A DNA stretch of 64,000 nucleotides from assembly GCA_963995525.1 (NCBI GenBank), contig OZ023206.1, positions 23,667,777 through 23,731,776 on the forward strand. Reading direction: 5' to 3'. The position numbers and the translations under genes were made by a program. A model generated the notes under the pieces. That model did not search any database. It was not told where the DNA came from and was given only the letters and a program-made list of their open reading frames with translations. How positions within the stretch are numbered: position 1 is the stretch's first letter; each line of letters starts with the position of its first letter. Positions 26,403-37,795 of this stretch are shown in pieces. Source of the DNA: Escarpia spicata (Eukaryota; Annelida; Polychaeta; Sabellida; Siboglinidae).

Positions 26403-27893
26403 TGTCAAGTCAGACACTGTCCAGGGTCCCCCACTGTCAAGTCAGACACTGTCCTGGGTCCCCCACTGTCAAGTCAGACACAGTCCAGGGTCCCCCACTG
26501 TCAAGTCAGACACTGTCCAGGGTCCCCCTCTGTCAAGTCAGACACTGTCCAGGGTCCCCCACTGTCAAGTCAGACACTGTCCTGGGTCCCCCACTGTCAA
26601 GTCAGACACAGTCCAGGGTCCCCCACTGTCAAGTCAGACACTGTCCAGGGTCCCCCACTGTCAAGTCAGACACTGTCCTGGGTCCCCCACTGTCAAGTCA
26701 GACACAGTCCAGGGTCCCCCACTGTCAAGTCAGACACTGTCCAGGGTCCCCCACTGTCAAGTCAGACACTGTCCAGGGTCCCCCACTGTCAAGTCAGACA
26801 CTGTCCTGGGTCCCCCACTGTCAAGTCAGACACAGTCCAGGGTCCCCCACTGTCAAGTCAGACACTGTCCAGGGTCCCCCACTGTCAAGTCAGACACTGT
26901 CCAGGGTCCCCCACTGTCAAGTCAGACACTGTCCAGGGTCCCCCACTGTCAAGTCAGACACAGTCCAGGGTCCCCCACTGTCAAGTCAGACACTGTCCAG
27001 GGTCCCCCACTGTCAAGTCAGACACTGTCCAGGGTCCCCCACTGTCAAGTCAGACACTGTCCTGGGTCCCTCACTGTCAAGTCAGACACAGTCCAGGGTC
27101 CCCCACTGTCAAGTCAGACACTGTCCAGGGTCCCCCACTGTCAAGTCAGACACTGTCCAGGGTCCCCCACTTTCAAGTCAGACACTGTCCTGGTTCCCCC
27201 ACTGTCAAGTCAGACACTGTCCAGGGTCCCCCACTGTAAAGTCAGACACTGTCCAGGGTCCCCCACTGTCAAGTCAGACACTGTCCAGGGTCCCCCACTG
27301 TCAAGTCAGACACTGTCCAGGGTCCCCCACTGTCAAGTCAGACACAGTCCAGGGTCCCCCACTGTCAAGTCAGACACTGTCCAGGGTCCCCCACTGTCAA
27401 GTCAGACACTGTCCAGGGTCCCCCACTGTCAAGTCAGACACTGACCAGGGTCCCCCACTGTCAAGTCAGACACTGTCCAGGGTCCCCCACTGTCAAGTCA
27501 GACACAGTCCAGGGTCCCCCACTGTCAAGTCAGACACTGTCCAGGGTCCCCCACTGTCAAGTCAGGCACTGTCCAGGGTCCCCCACTGTCAAGTCAGACA
27601 CTGTCCAGGGTCCCCCACTGTCAAGTCAGACACTGTCCAGGGTCCCCCACTGTCAAGTCAGACACTGTCCAGGGTCCCCCACAGTCAAGTCAGACACAGT
27701 CCAGGGTCCCCCACTGTCAAGTCAGACACAGTCCAGGGTCCCCCACTGTTAAGTCAGACACTGTCCAGGGTCCCCCACTGTCAAGTCACACACTGTCCAG
27801 GGTCCCCCACTGTCAAGTCAGACACTGTCCAGGGTCCCCCACTGTCAAGTCAGACACTGTCCAGGGTCCCCCACTGTCAAGTCAGACACTGTC
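26403..27893. repeat. 32-bp minisatellite, about 46 tandem units
   Basis: The unit begins TCAAGTCAGACACTGTCCAG and continues GGTCCCCCACTG. Successive units start at 26406, 26438 and so on, with very high identity. Three common variants occur: ACTGTCCAGG, ACTGTCCTGG and ACAGTCCAGG. Because 32 is not a multiple of 3, the repeat is open in a frame with a 32-residue period over much of its length, but it has no coding character. Confidence 0.97.
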
Positions 27894-30179
27894 CTTTATC
27901 CGGCGCTGTTTCAATAGCTCTAGTTCTATGTGGTGATCTGCTTGTTTTTGTTTGTGATGTTCCTTTGGTTTGTTATGTGTTTGGTTTTACTATAACCTTT
28001 AACTTAAATGAGTTTGACACATTATGCATTGCATCGCTAGAAAGTAATGCGTTTTTATCCTATGCCGGGTTGAAGTGTCATACATTGACATTCTGGAATC
28101 TCACTTCCTTTGTCACCTATAAACTGTGCACGCCACCAAACTACGTTCTTATGTAAGAAGTAACGGCTGACGCCTTGTGAGGTTGATTTATTTTGTTTCT
28201 TTGAATTGAAAAGAATTATGGACATGTTTTTCACGTATGCCTCTCGTGAAAGGGTATTGGATGAAACACAAAAACACGTAATTCCCTTTGCATGTTCTAT
28301 AAAACCTCACGAACTATACAGAGTAACACAGATGCACGATGTCTGAACTTCAGCAACAGTCGGCCGCCAAGTCGTCAGATATGTATTAACACGATTTTTT
28401 TTCGGCCGGAAAAAGGCAACATGAGCACGTGAGTAAAATGTGGTTTTCTAAGATAGTATCGAATTAGCATCGAATTGTACCTGATCAAACAGTTACAACA
28501 TTGAGTATGATAGCCATATAATGTCCAGAGGGCTAGAATACATAGTAATCATTGTGTTTAATCATTTGTGTATTATTCGCACTTGTAACCCTACCTACCT
28601 TCTTTTGGCCTGTTAAACGGCTCTTGTAAGACATCTGCCAACGGTGTTTTGCTTTAGACATACCGATATCGCGCTCTTGTAAATCAATAATAACACTTTA
28701 GTTTTTAATACAATGTTCTGTTAAGCGGTTATTAACAGTATTAACTAGCGTCATGGATATGTCTGTAATAAATAGTGTGATGGGTTATACACTGGCCACG
28801 ATAATTCACAAATGATACTAATTAATGTTGTATTAAGTACAAAGAGGATGGAATTGCCCACCATTCAGACAACGTGGCCATCCGTGCTGCCTCGGCACAC
28901 TGTGTTTCTCGTAATTCGTTTAACAAGGGGATAGGGTAACATTGTTCACATGAGTGCTATTTACTCCTGCTGACATTGGCATCAATGAATGCTTTCAATC
29001 CGGATGTCTTTACCACAAATCCGGTTGCATTGCCTCCCACCAGCCCTTTTATATGCTTTGCTTACCTAGTTCTTCGGATGTGTGCCGATAGTGCTTTCTT
29101 ATTTCCTTACTCACGATAGATGAAGTGGTTGTATTACACCACGATGAAGGAATTACTATGTAAACTTACCACAAAATGACAATTAGTCAAGAGGAAAACG
29201 ATAAGAAATCATAAATTACAAAACATACTATTTTTCAGAAACATAACTACACAGTTATGGTCAAAGTTATGGTTTGATAAGATCAATAACAAAAGCACAA
29301 CATCAAGACATTTGCATTTAATTATGTTAAACTAATTTAATTTAATGAACACTGAAATATATATTACTGGTAAACTCAGTCTGAAACCATACAACGTACA
29401 TTATGATTATTATAATAATAGAGAGTATAAAATATGTCAATTACTGTGAATACAGGTAATGTGTTATAGCCTTATGCGGAAAAAAGTTAATACATATTGT
29501 CATTGCTACACTGAATTGTTATTCCTCGCAAATAACAATACTAATACCGGTGCTACTACGGTATATTTAGCTTGCCGATCGCAGTATTGTAATGAATAAC
29601 CTACAAATAATCGAACTTGCGTGTGTGCGTGTGTGCGTGTGTGCGTGTGTGCGTGTTTGGGCGTGTGCGTGTTGTGTGTACGATTAATACAATGTATTTG
29701 TTGACATATTTTCGCATCTCAGATATTTGTTATACACAGTATGTATGTATTTATGTATGTATGTATGTATTTACGTACGTATGTACGTATGCACGTATGT
29801 ACATCAGTATGTACGTATGTATGCAAAATGTATGGCAATACGAATATTATTTGTCAATTCTACACCAAAACGACTAGGGCCTATCGATGAGAACTTCGTC
29901 ATTTTGAACAAACAACGAGTATATTCGATCGCATTATTGTGTTTATGCAATAATCCGTCATGACGCAAAGAAATATATCGGGCTTATAGGAAAACAAAAG
30001 GCAACGTTGTGGTGTTAAGCACCTAAAAGAGTTAACACAAACTAACCATTTGTATCTACAATCAAAATTTTCAGTTCAGTGGTTTACTCGGAATGTAGTC
30101 TTAAAGTGGAAGATTCTAACGAAATCTGCGATAACATGTAAACTGCCATCTTACTGATGACGCGTTCATTTGGCCGAAA
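27894..30179. other. Intergenic with a GT and GTAT/GTAC microsatellite
   Basis: No gene seen over 2.3 kb. Positions 29617-29670 are GTGTGC-rich and 29738-29825 are GTAT/GTAC repeats. Confidence 0.6.
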
Positions 30180-30210
30180 GCAACCAATAAACGAGTTGTT
30201 TATTGGTTGC
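30180..30210. promoter_or_regulatory. Perfect 13-bp inverted repeat with two opposed CCAAT boxes
   Basis: GCAACCAATAAAC (30180-30192), a five-base loop (GAGTT) and its exact reverse complement (30198-30210). Each arm carries CCAAT. It lies about 130 bp upstream of the THAP-like ATG at 30339, so it may be an old promoter element. A transposon subterminal repeat is the alternative. Confidence 0.4.
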
Positions 30211-30338
30211 TCGAGAATTATTTTTGCCGTGTACGTCACACAGTCGACTGTAGTTGATTCAGTTGCCAGTACTGTTCATGGGATGCGGTTCGTTATATTA
30301 GTATAAGTTAAGCTTACAGTGAAAACGTGACTTGCAAT

Positions 30339-30535
30339 ATGTCATACTGCTCTGCATACGGCTGTAACAATAGTACAGCGAATGAGCTGTCTTTTTTGTT
30401 TCCCTTTGAAACAACCACAAGTGAAACAGTGGATTCACAACTGTGGACGGGCTGGTTGGAAGCCTTTGAAATACAACGCACCATGTTCAAATTATTTTGA
30501 AGAAACGTGCTTCGAAGAAATCTATATCGTCAGTT
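30339..30535 (+). pseudogene. THAP zinc-finger domain fragment, frameshifted
   Basis: Starting at ATG 30339 the frame gives MSYCSAYGCNNSTANELSFL, which has the first Cys pair and spacing of a THAP domain, and then FPF. Near 30425 the frame shifts by one. In the new frame KQWIHNCGRAGWKPLKYN, PCSNYF and TCFEE match the rest of the domain, including the invariant Trp. The last ligand of C-x2-H is Tyr instead of His. No AVPxxF box or downstream exon was found. It is probably a pseudogene or a piece of a THAP-bearing element. Confidence 0.6.
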
Positions 30536-31920
30536 AATAACATAAGATCCGACAAAACGTCGCCGACGTCGATGTTTGAAGCCAGGTGCAGTGCCTACGA
30601 TATTTAGTCACGGACCTCAGCATATTTTCGGTCAAACGCGCCGAGAAATCAGATCGCAAGAAGGTTAAGTACCGAGTTACTTGGTATCCAATTATAATCT
30701 GTTGACATTTGAGATGCAAGATATGCTGGAGGCAAGCTAGAACAGTACCAGAATGTACTATATTGCACCATAAAGAGTTTAGACTTTAGTCTTTAGAAGA
30801 TAGCCGAATATCAAAAGTTAACGGCAATCAAGTCGCGTGAGCGATATCATAGTAACTGATTAACATGGGCTGGAATAATTGTCGTTTATAATAACATTGC
30901 AAAACGTACTGTATTTTGTGTTAAATGAACAAAAACTTGTAAATACGTTCTGCATTCATATTGCATTAGACATTGTCATATATCGAAATGTTTGGCCTAT
31001 CATTTATGTCATGATGTTATATAATTATATGTGACTACTGTTTATGTGACGAAGAATATCACTATATACTGTATTGTTAAACGTTTAAAATGGGTTCATT
31101 TGTATTTAATAAAATTACATAATGTTACTCACTTTTAGTTAAGGGGATACAACCCAGGTGAAAGTTTTTTTTTTTTAAACATACTAAAATGTATTTTTAT
31201 GCCAGATTATGATAGATTATTATATTTACTGTGAATATATGTCATTTTACAACAATTACATTCCTTTAAACCACTCTTATCCATGGAATAAGGGTGTCAA
31301 TATCAAGTAAAAAGTTCCTGATGACCAACTTTTCAGTAGTTCAGTTACTCAGATGTGAGGGGGCGAATACTCCACAGATGGATAGTGCCCATTCTGTATC
31401 ACCCTATGTATTCCTTGTAATCAATTGCTGTGTACATTTATAAGTACAGTTACTTGAGTGAAATAAATTACGTATCCGTGTAATAATTACATTCCAGAAT
31501 GCAATTGTCTGTAATGAAATAAATAAGAGCACTTGTGTCAGTTTCACCAATTTTATTAAATAAATATAAAATCGAAACATGATATCAAAATACAGTGACT
31601 GTATATACAGTAGATGCAGAAATTAAGAAGAAAAAACAAGTTATAATAAATTATGTGAAGGAATGTGATGATGGAATGCCTTATTTGTAAGGATCGGTAT
31701 CATTTTACTAATGTACCAGTAAGATTACCATGATTGGCCATTGTATTGTTACTAAAAACAACCTACACTTTACACAGGAAAAGCATTTTAAAGTTCACTG
31801 AATGCTACTATCATAAGGTAAATAACAGCAGCTTACTAACAACATATAGACTGGTGTGTTACACCAGTTGTTTGCATACATTTTATTAGAATACTGCATG
31901 CACTATTCTTCACTGTAGGA
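30536..31920. other. Intergenic, AT-rich, no gene seen
   Basis: No supported feature. Confidence 0.55.
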
Positions 31921-32212
31921 ATGAAAGCTAGCTTGATGCTGTCTGCTTTGGCGTGGAACTACCGACCACGTCCCAGCCCAGACAAACCTGTTGAGATTCG
32001 TGTCATGTAGTCCAAAAGACGCAAGCAATGGGTGCTGCGTAACAGACCACAGCAGGTGAACCCACGTACCCACCTACAAATGCTGACGGATCGAGTGACA
32101 GATGTGTTTATAAAGAAATATCACACTGCATCCGATCACAGTCACTGGGGCAGATGTCAAAAAACCAGAGAAGGAGGATCTGCTGGCAGCAAGAGTTAGT
32201 AAATTTGTAAAG
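31921..32212 (+). pseudogene. Fragment resembling a YqaJ/exonuclease-type uncharacterised protein
   Basis: Translation from 31921 gives a start with LSALAWNYRPRPSPDKPVEI, a TAG, then a Lys/Arg-rich continuation and LTDRVTDVFIKKYH. The pattern (S/A)ALxxN...RP followed by a basic segment resembles uncharacterised invertebrate proteins that combine THAP or SWIM domains with a YqaJ-like nuclease. It is on the same strand as, and 1.4 kb downstream of, the THAP fragment at 30339. This is recalled resemblance only and could be chance. Confidence 0.25.
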
Positions 32213-34497
32213 AAACAGTAAATACTGCCACCACCCACCTACAGCTTCATAGGTCGCATGTACATTGTCTAGTTAGGTTTTCAAGTACAGAGTGGTATCC
32301 GTCGTGTTGTTCTCCATCGGGGGGCAGGGAACCTTGATCTTATTTAATGGCTGGCGCATGCTGGTAGAACTCTCCGTACCCTTCGTCCCAGCTTGCCATG
32401 GATCCACCAGGTAAACTGTATGTATGCAGCCCACCTGAGAGACCTGATTTAAATTAGGCTCAAATAAACATCTGACATTGTAAATAAATGACATATAAAA
32501 ATATGTTCTATAATGACACTATTCCTTTATATAAATTGTCTACCATTAAACATGTGTTCATCTGGAATAAGGCAAATATTGATAATTTTGCACTACAGAA
32601 AAAATTATGATGGTTCAACAAATATTGTATCTATAAGTTATGATAATTTAAGTGGAACCATTATAATTACATGTGTGAATACAGTAAATAGCTATGTATA
32701 GTAGTATATTGTAGCAGGCTAAGGTTAATAATGACTAAAGTAAGTCATATTGAAAATGAATACATTCATGTATAGGATTACTTGCTGTTGAGGGGAATTT
32801 TATTTTGTAATTATTGTCATATTAGGGTGACGGTCATCATATTTCAATTAGTCTTGGGTCAAACCATTGTGGTTCGTTTGTTTTTAGATTTAGAAAGGGT
32901 GAATGGCGTTAGCAGGGCTAGTTTAGACAAGCATACGATTGGATTAGTTGTTTTGTTGGTGGTTTTATTCCAAGAGATTTTAAGGAGGTTGTCAGTCTTA
33001 GATTTGTTGGGTTCAGATACATAGCCTCTGCGACCTATTTCAATGGATGTTAATTCTGATTTTATTCCGTTATTGTTTACAACATGGATTAGTGTGGCAT
33101 ACTTGTTAGTTTTGAATACATGATCTTTCTTGATGTTATTTTCAAATGGTAGTCAGTTCAATGATGTGAATTTGCTTAGCATGTGGATGGTAGATGACGT
33201 ATGATAAGTCCACTAAGTAATTTCACTGGAAGATTGCTAATAATTTGGGCATCATACATGAGATTGCTGACAAAATTATCTATATATATATATTTGTATT
33301 GCTAGTGCTACTATGATGTTGTATTGTGTTCATTATTAATACATTTCAATAAATATGTCACAACACATTTCACTGGTCTTGTAACAATGCATGCACATAT
33401 ATACGTACTTGTTTGTTGGACGGTCTAATTCCCATTCTGCAGCATCACCTGCTCCAAACAAAGAATTCTAAATCCCCTGCTGTTTGTAATGCACAGCAGT
33501 CCACCTGTAACAAAGAATTAAGCATTTAAATAATAGTTTTATTCGAATATTAAGCAAACATGGATTATTATTTTGAACAAATTACACAAAGAATGCTCCA
33601 CGATCCTCTAACTGTATTCATCCCAGTATTATACCGGGGTCCATAGAAATATCATCTAGATTAAAGAAGGCCGTTTTAAAATGTGTAAATATTTGCACAA
33701 AACGGTGGTCATTTTCTTTGTCGCCAAAACAAATGGGGGCTCTGGCTGAAAAAAGTTCAATATATATTTCATTCATAAGACCCATTGTAAATTTTGGGCA
33801 GAAAAATTGCAGTATGCACAAAGTTTAAAATAATCTATCTACCTGCCATGTGTTTAAAACGTAGTACTGCCACATATTGTTCATACATGCAAAGCCATTA
33901 ATGCGAAAGTGAAGAATGTTGACGGGGATAGAACAAAAGGGGAGTTAATTCCTGTTTAATTTCTATCATAGCGCTGCCTCTGCCCTGTACAATTTTGGTT
34001 CACATGAATCATGGAACCATTCAAATACATTTCTTTTATAAAGTGAGCCTTGGGTGGTATTCGAAAATGGACATGTCATCAAAGTTCAAACACTGAGTCC
34101 AGTTGCACTGCGAGTGAGATCGAACTAAGTTAAAATTCGAACAATCCAAAGTGTAAGACAAGTGACGTGTCCCGGCCCGAGCGATCGTCTCTCGCTGTTC
34201 ATACGCAGCCCGGAACTTAGGCTCATCGGTTATTTAAACAATAAACTAAACAGATTAATAATTACCTTCACCAACAGCGTTGCTGTCGAGTCGCAACCGC
34301 CTCTTGGCTTAATGTATACCTACGAACGAACCTCCCAAGTAAAGGTTAAAAAGAATAATTAATCAACAGTTCTTTCACCGCTTTCACCGTCATCAATTTT
34401 GTCGCTACGGGATAAGCGCGCCGGGCGCCCACTCGTCTCGCTTGGCCGGCATTACCCCGGTTGCGTGAACGGGGAAGTCTAGCCAAAGAGATTATAA
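32213..34497. other. Intergenic, no gene seen
   Basis: About 2.3 kb of AT-rich DNA. The short open frames on both strands have no recognisable domain. Confidence 0.6.
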
Positions 34498-34506
34498 GTT
34501 TACTAT

Positions 34507-34577
<71 letters not shown>

Positions 34578-35075
34578 TCAGTTGCAACCAGTCGTAACTA
34601 ACTCGCAGAATGCTTCTTGAATTGCACAAAACCAATCAAATCTTCACCCAGCTGCAAATGACTGGCGATATGGACACACATTTTCTTCCGAACGATTATG
34701 ATCACCTTTATCCCTACCTGCAGAATCTGACCAATCATGGCGTTGCCATCGATCACTTTAACGTATGCGCACAGCCGTCGCCTTAGAACACTCACCCAAA
34801 ATAGTGTTATATTGGCGAGATGGAGAGCATATACGATTTATGAGAACTCCAAACAATGTCCAAGTTCATCGGCTACCGTTCATCAGACGTTCTGTGTAAA
34901 CTGGATGCCGTCGCCACCGCCACTGACAGAACAGGTGCTCAACGCAACACCACCGCACTTGCATTCGTGGTGCGCGTAGTAGTCACTGTGTTTTTATAAG
35001 TATAGACCTTACGTTAAGTCAAGCATCTGGCGGAAAGTCACCATGCTTCTTATGCCTGTCATGAAAATAACTAAG
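34498..35075. repeat. TAC microsatellite with attached dispersed repeat (copy 2)
   Basis: TAC units at 34509-34577, followed by a segment colinear with 7932-8400, in the same order and orientation relative to the TAC array. See the entry at 7932 for shared blocks. Two copies 26 kb apart in one window imply many more in the genome. Confidence 0.75.
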
Positions 35076-35477
35076 TGATATACGAGTAACAGTAACAACG
35101 ATAACACGATAACAAATGGCTACCATTTACAATGTTGACAGAATTTACTTCAAATGCACTACAGGTTGCAAAGGTACCACGTGATAGTGATTTCATATTC
35201 CGCCATCTTAAATGCAATAATCCGTCATGAAGCAAAGAAATATATCATCCTTAATCGGACGTGTGTTATTATGAATTGATAACTGCGCACCTATGTTGGA
35301 CAGTGCGAATCGTACACGTGCACACTAATAGAGTAAACCCACCGTGCAAAAGCACCCAAGTTATAAATGAAATGAAATTAACTTTATTTTATTCCACTTC
35401 CACACAATTCCTAAATCGATTAGTTATTATAAAAATAAGAAATAGTAGGGTGCAACAAAATACTTACCTACTTTCAC
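35076..35477. other. Intergenic, no gene seen
   Basis: No supported feature. Confidence 0.5.
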
Positions 35478-36925
35478 CGATAGCGCCAGCACCTCATGCC
35501 GCACTTGAGCCTACGGTGTCAGCAGCCCCGACCCTGAAGCGTGAGAAGGTCCTGCCTCAGTACATGTGATGTATGTGCCAAGCTATCTTCACCAGACGCT
35601 TGCATACTTTTTGATGTTGTGCCAGCAAGTTGGTTTGTGAAGCTGCCAAACAAGCAGAGTTTAACGAAATACGTGTGTGTACGTAGTTTCCGTACATTAC
35701 CTTCACCAGCAACTTGCATACTGAAGATACTTGATAACGTGTATAATTCTCTTTTATAGGTAGTGACTGTGGCAAAAGGTCACGTGAGCGTGTTGAATAA
35801 ACACGGACTGCAGAGTCCAAATTACACACGCAGACAGCGGATTAGAAAATACAATCACGGACTGTAGAGTAAAATCATATTTATGTATCTTTTTTATAGT
35901 ACATAACCTATAATAATTTGTGTCCTTTTTAGGTTGTCAATGCTAGGTTATGAATGTTATTATTATTAATTATTATAGGTTATGTACTATAAAAAGAAAC
36001 ATAAATATTGTTTATAATCATAATATTTATTTGTGTCTGTTTTCGGTTGTCAATGCCAGGTTATGAATTTTAGTATTATTCGTAGCGTGGATAGAACCAG
36101 AGGTTTTTGGCGAAGAAGCACGAATTTAAACACTGCAATACAGAAAACGATAGCAAAGGTCTAATGTCAATTTGAACAATACATGTAGTACTGGTACATC
36201 CTGTCTGGATAGTGATTATACTCATACACTATTCACCATAATTATGAATTATATTTAATCGTATATGAAAATTACGCTACATGTATTAAATGTTCACTGA
36301 GAAATCAACCGACAAGTATTGCTCTCATCGGAATACAGTCGTATAGTTTACGTCTATGAAGTTAGCTACACATGTAGGCGTTAAAGAAAATGTAATACAT
36401 TTCTAACTGATATTGTAGGCTATACTTGTATGTAACATATTGTACGGCTATAAAACGCAGACACGTTCAATTTTGAAGGGTAACGATTTTAGGTAATATC
36501 CAGAACCATCACGTAGGTATGCCGAAATATGATTTTACTCTACTGTCCGTGCTTGTAATTTCTAATCCGCGATCTGTGTGTGTAATTTATACTCAGCAGT
36601 CCGTGCTTATTCGCTACGCTCACGTGATCTTTCGCCACGGTCATTAACTATAAAAAATAAATATACACATTATTAGGTATCTTTAGAATGCAAGCGCCTG
36701 GTCAAGGTAATGTACAGAAACTATATATACACAAGTATTTCGTTAAACTCTGCTTGTTTGGCCGCTTCCCGGACCAACTTGGTGGCACAACATGACAAGT
36801 ATGCAAGCGTCTGGTGAAGGTAGATTGGCACATACGTCACATATACTGGGGCAGGATCTTCTGACGCTTCGGTGTCGGGGCTGCTGGCGCCGTAGGCCTA
36901 ATGGCGGCATGAGGTGCTAGCGTTA
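35478..36925. mobile_element. Inverted-repeat (foldback) element with about 400-bp arms
   Basis: The left arm (35478-35882) and the reverse complement of the right arm (36524-36925) are colinear and, by eye, over 80 percent identical. They run from AGCACCTCATGCCGC at the outer edges to AGTAAAATCATATTT at the inner edges. Each arm has an internal near-repeat (TTCACCAG..CTTGCATAC, twice about 110 bp apart). The 640-bp spacer holds a smaller inverted repeat (35883-35917 against 35970-36005) and a direct repeat of GGTTGTCAATGC.AGGTTATGAA. No open frame is conserved in both arms. A non-autonomous foldback transposon, or two head-to-head insertions of one element, would explain it. Confidence 0.75.
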
Positions 36926-37377
36926 TTGGGACCGGCAACCAGTTAGACAAAAGTACACCGGCTACCAACTGTCAGAAGGTATTCGACTCAATTCAATCGG
37001 TTCAGTTCGACTATTTTACTACGCGTACCTACGCCGATTGCCGTCAGTTTGACCGAATTAGCAGAAAAGTTCAAATTTTATAACTATTATAAGCTATAAA
37101 TAGTTTTTAGAAATATATATGGGTCTTTCAGTATATGTAGTGACCTATTCCATGACATGATTGACCTATTTCATAACATCTATGGCGTAATTTATAGTTC
37201 ACCACATAAAACACACGAATTTAAGCACTAACTTACGGAAATAATATCAAGGGTCTAATTCCAAGATGGTCGCTCTTTTCGGAAAAACGGTTCTGATATC
37301 ACATCGATCTATATGTTCATTTTAGACACTTCTAAGCCTGTGCCTACGGGACAAGTGGTATCATGTGCGACAGGTTC

Positions 37378-37630
37378 AAATGCTTTTCGGCATATTTTGT
37401 TATTGTCTCATCAAGTTAAAAGTAGCCCAAAGAGCCTATCCTTTAACATGGGGAAATTTCCCTATCTTTTAACAAAAAATTTAAGCCCTATCTTTTAACA
37501 TGGGATTATGCTTTTCGGCATATATTGTTATTTTCTCATAATGTTAAAAGTAGCCCAAAGATGCTATCTTTTAACATGGTGAAATTTCCCTATCTTTAAA
37601 CATAGGATTTAAGCCCTATCTTTTAACATG
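37378..37630. repeat. Tandem duplication of a roughly 127-bp unit
   Basis: Two consecutive near-identical units, each starting ATGCTTTTCGGCATAT and ending CTATCTTTTAACATGG. The 16-mer CTATCTTTTAACATGG also recurs inside the units, so the unit itself arose from a smaller repeat. Confidence 0.85.
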
Positions 37631-37696
37631 GTAAATTGAATTTGAAGTCTTGCTTTAAGGTCTTTCTCCGAAATTCTGCCAAAAATCTATCATTTT

Positions 37697-37795
37697 GGCG
37701 CGGCGCGGAGCCGTCCTTGGTGGAACCTGAACTACTTTCCCATGTTTTAAAATGGTAACCTGAACTACTTTCTTCCACTTCCACCGCGCCGCGCC
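37697..37795. repeat. GC-only 12-bp inverted repeat
   Basis: GGCGCGGCGCGG at 37697-37708 and its exact reverse complement at 37784-37795. Between them ACCTGAACTACTTTC occurs twice. The GC-pure arms stand out in an AT-rich region. Confidence 0.8.

Noticed and set aside
26382..27239. 285-codon frame over the 32-bp minisatellite
   Set aside because: The periodic frame follows from a stop-free repeat. There is no start context, splice structure or conservation, and the frame ends where a variant unit introduces a stop.
26403..27893. CRISPR-like array
   Set aside because: Units are directly adjacent with no unique spacers, and the DNA is eukaryotic. It is a minisatellite.
35478..35830. Short frames in the foldback arms
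   Set aside because: They are not open in the matching arm, so they are not conserved coding sequence.
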